Positions 46,674-57,031 of a stretch of 64,000 bases of DNA are shown piece after piece (position 1 is the first letter of the stretch; every line of letters begins with the position of its first letter). The position numbers and the translations under genes were made by a program. This stretch comes from Thysanoteuthis rhombus (lineage: Eukaryota; Mollusca; Cephalopoda; Oegopsida; Thysanoteuthidae). The notes under the pieces are model-generated. The model made no database searches. It saw only the letters and a list, made by a program, of their open reading frames with translations, and had not been told where the DNA came from. The stretch spans positions 49,883,554 to 49,947,553 of the forward strand of contig OY735207.1 in the NCBI GenBank assembly GCA_963457665.1, written 5' to 3'.

Positions 46674-46676
46674 CCA

Positions 46677-47085
46677 AGGGTTGCCAGATAGTTGGAGACA
46701 TTTCTGGCTCAAAATGGCCAAATACAAAAATTGTTCACAGAAGAAATATTTTATTTATTTTTATTAGGTAAGGTATTGTAAATCATTTTTTCTTTTCTTT
46801 TTTTCTAAATGATTCTATTTACCTTCATCTTAATTTTTCATTTGCTTTTCATCAAAAAGCAGCCGAAAAATTAAGATGAGATTGAATAGAGGTTTAAAAA
46901 AAATAATAATGATAATTGTTTTGCAAGATATTGCGATACTAAAGTACGAACAATAATGAGGTTTTTATTAAAAATTACTACAGTAACTAAGTCAAAATAC
47001 CAAAATATTCAAGATATGACCAAACGCTTTTTTTAAAAAGCCAGATTTGTCAAATTTGGCCACAAAATAGCCAAAATAGTAATCC
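46677..47085 (-). mobile_element. family D TIR element, copy D1
   Basis: Begins AGGGTTGCCAGATAGTTGG. Its other end in reverse complement reads AGGATTACTATTTTGGC. Both ends match D2 (56559-56989) and D3 (57952-58394), which lie in the opposite orientation. Internal GGCCA and TTTGGC repeats flank an AT-rich centre. About 410 bp and noncoding, so a nonautonomous DNA element; superfamily uncertain. No simple target duplication; instead a ~95-bp direct repeat flanks it. Confidence 0.75.
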
Positions 47086-47093
47086 TGATGCGG

Positions 47094-47185
47094 TGTAACT
47101 TGAGATTGAATTTTATTTATTTATCATGGAACACGTTCCCCTGACTTGACAATTATTTTGAAAATTTTGCATTTCTTTCTTTCCC
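47094..47185 (+). repeat. direct repeat right of family D element
   Basis: Partner of 46574-46673: TTGAGATTG, GGAACACGTTCCCC, TGACTTGACAATTATTTT, TGCATTTCTTTCTTTC. Confidence 0.85.
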
Positions 47186-47808
47186 CTTCACTCAGCTATA
47201 GTTGGCCAGATTTTCAGTTGATGGTATGGCTGGCTGAGCACCTGAGATCCTCCCACACCCCCATGATACATCTGTAACCAGAGCATCCCTACCATTCTCC
47301 CCCGAACCAGCACATAGACGAGCCACACTACCGAAGCCCTTATATCTATACCACTCCATATTTCTTTTTTCTCTTTCCTTCCTTTTTTTGACGAACAACT
47401 ACAGCGGATATTGTCAGTTCAAAAAATTCATGGCCAGCCGCCTCTAATACGAACACTGAAGGGAGGAAACACCATTCGCTCGAAGGCCGTCTTACACACA
47501 CTATCTGATCTCGCGGACCCAGCAAGGTTTTTATTTCAATATGTCAGGCACAGATATGCTGCCGGACCTTAACAGTGATGGGGATGGGTATTACGAACTA
47601 AGCATTTGGTAAGACTTGATTTCGGGGAACTGGTAACGTCAGTAGACTTTGAACGAAAACCTTGAAATTGAGAAGTAGGTATACGCGGTACGTCTGCGTA
47701 CACACCTTTCTTTTCATACCGGGTACCAGATTATCATTCGTATATGATCTGTGAAATATTAAGTTAACATTCATTGCACCTAACTGAATTAATTTTGACG
47801 ACTATTAC
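47186..47808. other. no gene supported
   Basis: Somewhat GC-richer than its surroundings, with CGCTCGAAGGCC and CTCGCGGACC near 47480-47520. The minus-strand frame 47192-47398 has no recognised motif. A single-copy regulatory or exonic stretch cannot be excluded, but I see no splice pair. Confidence 0.35.
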
Positions 47809-48017
47809 CAGGGCCGGTGCCTGGTGCCCCGGGCAAGCTGAACTTCGGCGCCCGAATATAGTATATTATCTTCACTGGAGGTAATTTTCTTATTTTGACT
47901 TTTTATTCTGCTTAATTTATTTACTTTACCATTTTCCCGATTGTATTTGGAAAGTCTTACCGTCTCCGATGCACGGAAGGCGCCCCCTAGCAATGGACGC
48001 CTCGGCGCCGGTACCTG
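47809..48017. mobile_element. GC-ended MITE, 209 bp
   Basis: Left terminus CAGGGCCGGTGCC; right terminus in reverse complement CAGGTACCGGCGCC. GC-rich ends surround an AT-rich middle. Flanks ACTATTAC and CTATTTAC share CTATT(T)AC, a plausible target-site duplication with one indel. CAGGGCCGG-type termini are seen in short hAT-like or related elements of many animals; superfamily not proven. The minus-strand frame inside it is not a gene. Confidence 0.7.
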
Positions 48018-48763
48018 CTATTTACTTCCATCTTAACAACTTGGAAAATTAAGGCGTTGTTTTTATCACAACTTCAACCCTAGCCATCACTCTACCGTAG
48101 TGAGCAAACAGCGTGGAGTGACAGTCTGAGTTGAAATTGTGACAACGTAAAAATTAAAATGAGGTTAGAAGAGGAAAAAAAAAAAATAATAATTCAATTG
48201 GTTACAATTCTTCATCTGGTAATGATAATTTTTATTGGAAAAAATAAAAGATATATTATAAGTAAGATGTCTTTAGATTTACATTCATTTCATAAATTAA
48301 TAATGTAACAATGCGAAGTATAAGAAAAAATATTTCTAAAATTAATGCAATCCTAGTAGAAATATTAAAAATACATGGTTTATAGAATACAACTTGGCAA
48401 AGGTGGTCCTGAATGAAAGTCATGTGGTCACTCAGTATGCGATATGTTGTAAATTCATGAAGTGAGCAGTAACAATATAATCTATAAATTTACTTTGGCT
48501 TTTCTTTCATGAATTCTCTTATTTCTTTTTATTCAAGTGCTATTTTTTAACATTGAGTGCGTGCAAGTGGGAAATTTCCACACTCACATCCACTACGTGA
48601 CATCAGCAGAATTACAATCGGGATTGCCTTCACTAACTTGTGCTATAAATGGTATGTAAATTAATCTTCGGTAGATATTTAAAGGGAATTTTTCAAGTTT
48701 AGGAGATAAACTTGACAAAGCTATGTAATTTAGGTGTAATAAGAGCTTCATGTTGTTTCTCTA
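48018..48763. other. no gene seen
   Basis: AT-rich; no structure beyond short A runs. Confidence 0.5.
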
Positions 48764-48958
48764 TTGAAAGATAATGCCCAAGCATGGCCAAGAATATCAT
48801 CTCGAGATGTGAAAATGAGCCACGCACCAGCAGCCTATGGTTTGGGTACCATCACCGGTATGCATACCACACTTCGAGTAGACACCCTCTCCCCCTTGAA
48901 AAGTGATCTTGATGGTTCAGTTTCCTCCTCTGCAAACAGTGGTAACATGAGGCAATAA
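48764..48958 (+). CDS. unrecognised open frame, doubtful exon
   Basis: A 64-codon frame opening at TTG and ending TAA at 48956-48958, in sequence visibly GC-richer than its surroundings. The peptide is mixed and hydrophilic (PRISSRDVKMS, GTITGMHTT, SSANSGNMRQ), less low-complexity than most frames here. A moderate pyrimidine tract TTGTTTCTCTATTGAAAG precedes it and could be a 3' splice site, which would make this a terminal exon. Downstream GGGGTATTTAAACGCCCC and GGGCCC-rich words (48985-49170) look repeat-derived, so it may equally be part of an unrecognised repeat. I recognise no domain. Confidence 0.15.
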   Translation: MKDNAQAWPRISSRDVKMSHAPAAYGLGTITGMHTTLRVDTLSPLKSDLDGSVSSSANSGNMRQ

Positions 48959-49204
48959 ATAAGGGTGTAACAGGGGTTGGGGTATTTAAACGCCCCTGGG
49001 CCCCCAATGGTTCATTTCTCTTAACCTTATACAATAACAAGGATATATTTGTACATGCATGAATTGCATGATTTAGCCTTTGGGGTCGTTTGTTACCAAC
49101 TAAATGATTTTCCATTTTCATCAAATCTCACTGAATGTTGGAAGGGCCCTTCCAGGAGTTAAGCCCCCTAGACCCCGAAATATCTACCTACACTACTGCC
49201 TGTA

Positions 49205-49800
49205 TTCGTGCAATGGTTAGCAACCTTGTTTCGCTAGTATTGTAGTTAGTCTCTCCCTGGGTGCCTAACTGCTGTGGCCTTGTGTCAGACTATGCTGAGT
49301 TTTAATAACTATTATTGGGCACCTATTGTAGCGTGATAATTAACAAGCTCAGTACAGGTTGAGTAGTGTATTCCCTAAAAACATGCAGTCCCTCCCATAG
49401 ACATAGTATTACTGCTTTATTTTCACATCTCATACTCCAATGTTATGGTCCTGTATTATCTAACCTTAATATAGTAGACCCTTTGTGGAGCATAGGGTCA
49501 CAATCACTCTGCTGCAGTTTCAGCAGCAAGTTGGATTTTTCTGTGATTAGTTGCCAGTCCGATGTCCAACCTCCCTCTTCTATCCAGGTTAGTGACCAGG
49601 AATGGTGACTCCCATTTCGTCACGGTCATCTTCTCTTAGATGGACTGCCTTACAGGATTAAAGGGCTTAAGTTTACCTGGGCGGTAGATGTGGATTCGTG
49701 CCTTTTCCAAGTTCACATTGATGTTAAGTGAACTGCTAAAAACTCTAATTTGGTCTGCCGATTCCGTTTTCCGTATTGGTAACCATTATGCCACTCTGCA
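49205..49800 (+). repeat. family A SINE-like copy A4
   Basis: The longest copy. It opens with GCAATGGTTAGCAACC (A-box-like) and CTGTGGCCTTGTGTCAGAC. It continues with TCATACTCCAATG (shared with A2), then AGATGGACTGCCTTAC and AAAGGGCTTAA (shared with A3 and A5). The end holds TTGGTAACCATTATGCCACT (in reverse, an A-box-like GTGGCATAATGGTTACC). tRNA-like boxes at both ends suggest a composite or two overlapping SINEs. Confidence 0.65.
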
Positions 49801-50062
49801 CCTCCCAAATCCGAGAATAGTAGCATGCTATTACTAAGCGCTGTGCTGTTCGAAGTCCAGCACAATTATCTTTTCTGGTTCTAAAATTGTGATTTGTTGA
49901 GATATCTTCTTTTTTAAATTGCCTATTTATCAAATGTGATCGTTTATTTTTATTAGTTTATTCCCTGCTATTTTCATTTGAGATTTTTTGAACAGTAACG
50001 AAAACAGGACTGGATAGTCACTCAATGAAAACTGCCACGTGACTGTCTTTTGAAATTATGCC

Positions 50063-50360
50063 GTGTTTAGGGCTGATCAATTAGATGAGGGAAAAAGGGG
50101 TGATCAATGAATGTTTTCTAGCTTTTTGTTGGAGAGTGATCACCAGAAAGTCTGAATTTTCAAAAAAAACAAGTGGAGGGAAAACTAAATGATCAATTTA
50201 GCATGAACTTGCATTGTAAATTGACATCCCTGACCACTAAAATCCAATGAAAGGGAGAATCTTGAAAAATGAAATCGTAAACTCCTTTTCCATAAAAAGA
50301 AGTAAATGCTTAAATTTTGAGCCTTTTAGCTCCATTGGTGCTGCTAGTGCCCATGATACA
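50063..50360 (+). repeat. family C repeat, inverted relative to 11757
   Basis: Blocks listed under 11757-12112 recur here in reverse complement. The distal part GAGCCTTTTAGCTCCATTGG matches the 21945-22060 copy. Confidence 0.7.
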
Positions 50361-50524
50361 TAGGTTCATTTGACTGACTGACTATATATTTTGACAGTTT
50401 CGGTTGACCGTTTCTAATAGAGGATTTTTTTCAAATTTGATTTTTGCTCTGATATTAGCATTCAAAGATTGTTTTTAGGAAGTGACCTTTACTGTAGGTT
50501 TTTTCTTTTGTTCCATTTGGGAAA

Positions 50525-50790
50525 CCCTCCCACCCTCGTATCTCTTTTGTCCCTCCCACCCTCGTATCTCTTTTGTCCCTCCCACCCTCGTATCTCTTTT
50601 GTCCCTCCCACCCTCGTATCTCTTTTGTCCCTCCTACCCTCGTATCTCTTTTGTCCCTCCCACCCTCGTATCTCTTTTGTCCCTCCCACCCTCGTATCTC
50701 TTTTGTCCCTCCCACCCTCGTATCTCTTTTGTCCCTCCCACCCTCGTATCTCTTTTGTCCCTCCCACCCTCGTATCTCTTTTGTCCCTCC
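50525..50790. repeat. 26-bp pyrimidine minisatellite, ten units
   Basis: CCCTCCCACCCTCGTATCTC then TTTTGT repeats with exact 26-bp period; ten CGTATCTC cores, one with CCTACC in place of CCCACC. Long frames in three + phases and on the minus strand are artefacts of the array. Confidence 0.95.
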
Positions 50791-51262
50791 TTTTTTTCTC
50801 CCTTTTACTTTTCTCCTCCTCCCATCTCCACTTTCCCCTTCCCCCTCCTTATTTTCATTTTTCCTCCTCCCCCTTTCCTCTTCCTCCCCCTTTCCTCTTC
50901 CTCCCCCTTTCCTCTTCCTCCCCCTTTCCTCTTCCTCCCCCTTTCCTCTTCCTCCCCCTTTCCTCTTCCCCCCCCCCTTTCCTCTTCCCCCCCCCCTTTC
51001 CTCTTCCTATCCCCCTTTCCCCTTCCTCTCCCCCTTTCCTCTTCCTCTCCCCCTTTCCTCTTCCTCTCCCCCTTTCCTCTTCCTCTCCCCCTTTCCTCTT
51101 CCTCTCCCCCTTTCCTCTTCCTCTCCCCCTTTCCTCTTCCTCTCCCCCTTTCCTCTTCCTCTCCCCCTTTCCTCCTCCTCTCCCCCTTTCCTCTTCCTCT
51201 CCCCCTTTCCTCCTCCTCTCCCCCTTTCCTCTTCCTCCTCCTCTCCCCCCATTTTCCTCCTC
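50791..51262. repeat. 17-19-bp CT minisatellite
   Basis: Directly follows the 26-bp array. Units are CCTCTTCCTCCCCCTTT at first (17 bp), then TTCCTCTCCCCCTTTCCTC-like (19 bp) from about 51,020. Pure pyrimidine on the + strand; the minus-strand frames give Arg/Gly/Glu-rich peptides and are not genes. Confidence 0.95.
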
Positions 51263-51974
51263 TCCTTCCATCCTCATTCCACTCCCTTTCTATTCATTTT
51301 TCTCTGACTTTTCCCTCTCCCTCATCATGTTGGATGGCTATCTGCGGAAAGCACTTTACTTGATGGGAAAAGTGCAAGTTGATGATTTTAATGAGATTGG
51401 TCAATAAAAACCTCGACTTCAGCTGGAGTTGTTCTTCATTGGATCCGATTAAATGTCAGGACCATTTAAATGTATTTAATAGTTTTTTTAATTTTTTTCC
51501 CCTTTATATTATCGTATTCACTCAAGTACATTGTGATCTTGAATATAATGTGACACCCATTTGTAGCTTTAAAAAATCAGTATGGTATCATTTTTTTAAG
51601 ACTCTAGTATGATGCTATTCCCCTATTGTGACCTTGAGTTTTTTTTATATTGAATTTCTTGCATTTTATGCAAATAAATACAATGATCTGTTATGCTTCT
51701 TGGTTCCAAAATTGGAGGGAATGAGGGCTCACCAGTTGTATTGTGTAAAATTCCAATATGGGTTGGTACTCATTTTCAGCACATTTTAGCTGATACATTC
51801 TTCAGCCTTTGTTCATTTTAGCTGATACAATTTTTTAGCCTATGTTCACGTCTGCTGATGCGTTCATGGTTCATTAAGGCATGCCTTCCTTATTTGGATG
51901 ATTGGTATGACACCAACTTGTTCCTCTCATTTTCACCATCTGGCCTTGTGTCCAACTTAGTGAAAAAGACACCT
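51263..51974. other. no gene seen
   Basis: Resumes ordinary AT-rich sequence. A diverged repeat of TTTTAGCTGATAC occurs at 51785 and 51818. Confidence 0.5.
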
Positions 51975-52380
51975 TAACATGAAGCAGTGGTTAGCAAGCT
52001 GAATCAAATACAAGTTACTCTCTGTGGTCTTGTGCCAGACTAAACTAAGCTAAGCCTAATAAATATCATGAGTTTTTGAGTCTTATGTCTATTCTTGTTG
52101 ACTGCTTGTTGTGCATTGAACTGCATTAAAGTTACGGTAGCAATTAGTTTTATCAAATGGAGTTGCCGGCCTTGTTCTCAAGATGGACTGCCTTACTGGT
52201 CTGAAGGGCTCAAACTGCCGTGCTATCTACTAATACCTGGGAAGACGAATAAATTCATGCTTTTCCCAAGGGCATTGGTATGAAGTGAACGTAAGCAGCC
52301 TTGGCCAAAACTTGAACTTGGTTTAATGATTCCATTTTTTTATGCCCGCTACACCATTCTTTACCTCCGAGTCCATGAGA
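51975..52380 (+). repeat. family A SINE-like copy A5
   Basis: AGCAGTGGTTAGCAAGCTG (A-box-like), CTGTGGTCTTGTGCCAGAC, AGATGGACTGCCTTAC, GGCATTGGTATGAAGTGAAC and GGCCAAAACTTGAAC. It shares the first three blocks with A4 and the last two with A1. Confidence 0.65.
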
Positions 52381-53937
52381 GAATTGTTGGTATTCCAAGA
52401 TGTTTTCCCAGTTGGTTCTGGCTAAACAGAACTTGCTAAATAAAAACGTATTTTGAAAATGACTATTAATATCAGCTGCTCTTCAGGTTATACCTGATTT
52501 ATCTTCTCTGATAGGGATTATCCTTCAGAGCAGTAAAATATCTCCTTTTTCGATACCTTTCGTTTGCCTAATGTTCCCTCTCTGTTGTCTTGTCCCCAAG
52601 CACAGCTGTTTTTCTCCCCTACTGTTGTAGATATCATGGCAAGAAAAACATGATGCCCTTAGGGAATTACTGCGAAGATCCATCACGCACACACTCAATC
52701 TTTGAGTTATTTTCAATTACTTACATTTCTTCCCTTTCTTTACTTATCCTTACAATCTATACCAATATGGGCTTGTCTTCACATTCAAAGATAATTAGTT
52801 GTTGATGTACCACACCCTAATTTTTGCACGTTGATCTTGAATTTGTTTAGTATCTTATTCACTTATGTATTATTAGTTAATAATAGTTATATGACCTTTA
52901 TACTTTCTGAATGATTCGTACACTTCTTCTCAGGTATCTTCTCAAAGCAATAAAACTTGTTGATTAATTTGTTTTAGCATGGGCTTCAGTTTCATTACTC
53001 CTTTCCCCTTGTTTCACCACTTACAAAGTGGGTAAAGAAGGCAGCGTTGATTGCAGTCCACAAAAACTTGAGTATAGTATCTTACTGCAATGGAATTTAA
53101 CATGTGCTCGAAATGTAGTGAATGTTTCAACTGGAAAATGAATATCTCACAACAATGATGATCCTTTTACAGAAGATAGCATTTGACCTGCAGACTACTT
53201 GGATCATGTCTTAATTCAAGGATAGCAACATTAGCTCTGAAAATTACCAAAAAAGTATCACTCTGTTAAGCTATGCTGGTGGAAAAAAAATATCTCTTGA
53301 ACTGACGTGGTGAATAGAATCTTTTCCTTAACATGAAATAGTGTGCCAGCTGAGTTTACACAACTTGATAGCGTCAAGATACTCTGGCAACAGAGATACA
53401 CCCATGGTGTGAGTTGAGTAACCGTTACTGGGTCTGGTCCCTGTTTACCATCGTCTGCAAACTTTGGTCCTTGGAGACAACCTTCTTGATTTACTGTTGT
53501 CCTTTTGGATATTTTGTTCCTATGTTATCTGAGCAACACTTGTTTAATAATTTTTTTCCTATTTGTATATATTTTTAATCAAAATTGGTTGTTGAGTCAG
53601 AATGTTTTCATTCATCTTAGTCTGATATTATATAGAGTATAGGTACATTCCATTGGTAATAAATTTCTTCAACAAAATTATATAACTTAACTGCAGAAAT
53701 ATGCTAATGTCTTACTTGTTAATACAGTGGAATTTCCTCAGGTCCAACTTGTTATTTTTATTATCATTTAATTTTATCATTCAATTTTGTAATTTTTTAA
53801 AATTTTTATCATTTTTCATTTCTAATCCTTCATTATTTTTTATTTATCATTTTTTTTTAATCATATTTTCTTCTTTTTAAATTATCATTAGTCAAGTTAT
53901 TCTTCTATAAATGTTTTTTCTTTTATTTTCTTCACAG
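52381..53937. other. no gene seen
   Basis: AT-rich; 53,750-53,900 is a run of ATTTTT/ATCATTTTT words. No supported exon before 53,938. Confidence 0.45.
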
Positions 53938-53978
53938 GACCTTTTGTACCTCTGGCAGGATGAGTAAATAGGAAGTTG
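53938..53978 (+). other. candidate 41-nt noncoding or UTR exon
   Basis: A long pyrimidine tract ending CTTCACAG (AG at 53936-53937) gives a strong 3' splice site. Forty-one nt later AAGTTG is followed by GTGAGT (53979-53984), a strong 5' splice site. The enclosed sequence has a stop in all three frames and holds a four-codon ATG-to-TAG frame at 53959-53970, so it would suit a 5'UTR or long noncoding RNA exon. Same strand as the splice candidate at 12721-12785. Chance pairing of signals in T-rich DNA is the main alternative. Confidence 0.35.
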
Positions 53979-55593
53979 GTGAGTATCTGTCTTGGATTAT
54001 TCTTTCTTTCATATTTTCTCAAATGGTTTCTTTGATATCTGTCACTATCATTTCAAACAGTGTTATGAATGCAAGATCCAATCAGTTATGCTTTGATGGC
54101 AATGAAGTCAAATCTTAATTGATTTAGCTGATACCCTTTAATCTCAAGGCTAAGGATCCCCAGCTAATCTCTGGAAAAGAATCTGAATGGTTCACTCTGA
54201 CCATCTCTTGTTATTGATCTATTTCCACTTGGGGAAATAGTTTAAGAGGTTGATCCTTTAAAAGGATCACCTGACTTCTCCTTGACCCCTGAGTTTGTTT
54301 ACATTCTGCATTCAATGATTATTTGGGAAATTAAAAAAACAGGAAGATGTTTACCTGATTCCGGCAGTAATTCTATTCTGCTGCATGTTGATGAAATATT
54401 TTGATGCAAAAACTACCCTTACCACTAAATATTACTAGTTCACAAACATGAACTAACTCCCTGCCACGCAATGATATTTTTGATGCACTGAAATATTTCA
54501 TTAATGTGGCAGTGATAGTTTGTTTTTTTTGTTCGTTTGTTTTTTTTGTTTTTTTTTTTTAGTTTTTTTTTGCATCAAAATGTTTCATTAACCTTTGTAA
54601 GGGAATAGCAAGGATAGAGATTATCATCCCTTGACCTCTGTGTTAGTTTATATTCTGCATTTGATTATATTTTGAGATTGAAGAACTGGAAGATGTTTAC
54701 CAGATCCTGCACAATTTGATTCTTTTGTTTAGTCTTCTTGGTCAAGTTCCATTTGAGCCATCTGCAGCCTTCCCTTATTTACAAATATGTGAAGAACAGC
54801 AGACAATTGTTCGCTATCAAACTGCTTTTGTTTATATTCCAAATTTTGTTTGGACGATTGAATCTCTCCTTAACAACCTTGATGCTGTTAACACAAATTG
54901 CTGCCTATTCCTTCTACAGTCCTCATCAGTTATATAATCTGAGAAATGAGGCAAACTTTTTCTTCCAGACGGTTATCGTAAAAACTACCTGAAAAAGGTT
55001 TGCGTCGTCTTAGATGATACACCTGATGTGTACAGAGGAATGGATTGACAGAAACATTGTGTTGACGTCAAGGATGCAAAGGAAAGATCCAATTATCCAA
55101 TCAAAATTTTCAATGTTAATGACTCTTCTGGAAGTTGAAGATAATGCATCTGTTTACGCACTCAGATCGCTTGACCCTTTATGGTTCTATGTTATGTGTC
55201 ATCATATTCAAAATGAACCTTGTGCCAGATAGTTAGCATAGCTACAGTTATTTTGACCAGCTTATTTCAATGTAATGAAACAATGAGAGAATATTTTTTT
55301 CTCCAAGTCTTCATTACTTTTGTCATTTGAAAAGACTTTTATCTATTAGAATCATGAACAGGTTCATCATAGGTTCAGCCTTAAGTAAATTATTCAACCA
55401 GTTGAACAATAGGTTCTGTCATAGAAATTCAAGTGTTGGGTTGCTTTGTCGAATATTCTGTCTAAGTTTATATTACAAATCATTAAATATGTTTTAAAGT
55501 GAGGTGTGTATCTTTTCAAGATATTAGATATAAATCATAATTATTTTAAAGTTGTGTGTGTGCAAGTTAACATCTCTTTTCTTGTGTATGCTT

Positions 55594-55600
<7 letters not shown>
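53979..55600. other. no gene seen; repeated segment
   Basis: 54295-54360 and 54640-54705 share TTTACATTCTGCATTC(A)A..GATTA and GGAAGATGTTTACC(T/A)GAT, a diverged direct repeat about 350 bp apart. GATGCA(A)AAA near 54400 and TTTTTGCATCAAAATG near 54575 belong to the same duplicated unit. Frames at 54716-54992 fall in two phases and have no motif. Confidence 0.5.
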
Positions 55601-55661
<61 letters not shown>

Positions 55662-55735
55662 AAAATAATGGATTCACTACACAAATACATACAGGTTTCT
55701 GCCCTTTTGGTCTTCTTCAGGCAAATGGTTTAATT
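55601..55735 (+). repeat. (TA)n followed by family B sequence
   Basis: About 29 TA dinucleotides (55601-55658) run into GGATTCACTACACAAATACA, TACAGGTTTCTGCCC and GGTCTTCTTCAGG. GGATTCGCTACACAAAC also follows (TA)n at 61020. This arrangement ties the (TA)n tracts to family B. Confidence 0.75.
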
Positions 55736-56343
55736 TATTTAGATCCCAATGTATAATGTGTATCTATGATATTGTGTGCACACACACACACACATATATA
55801 AAGATACTTGCATAGAAATACTTTGCTGAATGTATCTTGTAATGATATCATTTAAAATCATAATTGCACTAGTTGTTCAGACTAATAATCTTTTCCATGT
55901 TTGTTTTATTTCTTTTTGGAGTATATCAGATGCTTAAATTTAATTTCTTGTTGAAAATTAAACTCATTTTGTTTACTCGTGTATTAGGCTTGAAATCTAT
56001 TTAAAAAGATCTCAGTCAAAATTGGGGGATGGGATCATCGTTCTTCAGTAAATATGGTACATATTTATCCAGTGATTGCAGTACACACCCAGTAAATTAT
56101 ACAGTTTGAAATTTCTTCCATATTTACTGTGTTGAGAAAAGGAGTTCAGTCAACATATGCAGAAGCCGCCCATTAAATGCCAATGAGCCATGGTTTTGCC
56201 ATCCCCAGCAACATATAACATGGAGAAAGTATCCCAAGTCAAAATGTTCCAAAGTTCTGATTAGTCAACCTCACTTCGCTCAGTCAGTATATTATCTTAC
56301 TCCCACTTGTCAGTTAATGGTAGTGTCATTCCCTGAACCCTAA
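55736..56343. other. no gene seen
   Basis: (CA)n at 55781-55794; otherwise AT-rich. Confidence 0.5.
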
Positions 56344-56568
56344 TTAGTTACCTGCAGGCCCCTTATTAATCAATTTCTTCCTACTGGGATCAGGTGGGCT
56401 CTTCTTTCCTATCATTTCATTAAAGGTGTTCACTATGTTCCCCATGGAATTACTATAATCTACCAGCAGTAACTCCACCACAGGCATTTGTCTCCCTTCT
56501 AATTCTGGTTTCTTCCTATAAGAGGCAATGGTGGTCGTAGTTGAATAAGGAGTGTCCACAGTTGCCAT
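56344..56568 (-). CDS. unrecognised 74-codon open frame
   Basis: Complete frame from ATG (56566-56568) to a stop at 56344-56346 on the minus strand. The peptide is not low-complexity: an N-terminal Thr/Ser patch, then KKPELEGRQMPVVELLLVDY, an amphipathic middle (NSMGNIVNTFNEMIGKK) and a basic end (PDPSRKKLINKG). That is more protein-like than other frames here. The Met codon lies inside the terminal repeat of element D2, so the element may have supplied the start, or the frame may be chance. No splice sites, family match or neighbours support it. Could be a gene fragment or a repeat-encoded peptide; function unknown. Confidence 0.2.
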   Translation of the reverse strand: MATVDTPYSTTTTIASYRKKPELEGRQMPVVELLLVDYSNSMGNIVNTFNEMIGKKSPPDPSRKKLINKGPAGN

Positions 56569-56989
56569 TTTGGCTTATATGAACGAATCTGACTTTTCAA
56601 AAAAAGCATTTGACCATGAACTTTTCACTTTGGCCATATTTAATTTTTTGGCTTTTTTTCATTTCCTTTGAGCCTTTTATTTAAAAAAAATAGTAAAGTT
56701 TGCAAATATTTCCTTTATCTTTCCATAAAACCTTTGTTCCCTTGGGAAATTTATCAGTTTGAAAAATATGATTTCTGTAAGGTTTTACTATTTTTTTTAT
56801 TACTTACAATGTAATTGTAATGCTTATACTCAATCATCTTTTTTCTCCTATTCATATGGATCAAAAAAAGTTGATCTCATTGCAGTAGCATTTTTAATGA
56901 ATTAATATTGGAGGGTACTGCAGAATTGCAATGTTCTATAAATTTGCATGCTTTTGGAAAGGTATATCTGCAACTATCTTGCCACCCTG
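56559..56989 (+). mobile_element. family D TIR element, copy D2
   Basis: Left end CAGTTGCCATTTTGGC; right end AACTATCTTGCCACCCTGG, the reverse complement of CCAGGGTGGCAAGATAGTT. It shares with D3 the order TTTGACCATGAA, TTTGGCCATATTTAA, GCAGTA(G/A), ACTGCAG, ATAAA. Noncoding, about 430 bp. Confidence 0.75.
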
Positions 56990-57008
56990 GTAGTATCAAA
57001 GAAGGCAG

Positions 57009-57031
57009 ATCTCTCTCTCTCTCTCTCTCTC
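57009..57031. repeat. (CT)n microsatellite
   Basis: Eleven CT dinucleotides just past D2. Confidence 0.95.

Noticed and set aside
46740-46765. Second recursive splice site (TTATTAG then GTAAGG)
   Set aside because: It lies inside transposon D1 and the tract is weak, so chance is more likely.
50455-51407. Frames up to 312 codons, and minus-strand Arg/Gly-rich frames
   Set aside because: Translation of the 26-bp and 17-19-bp arrays; all phases are open because the array lacks stop words.
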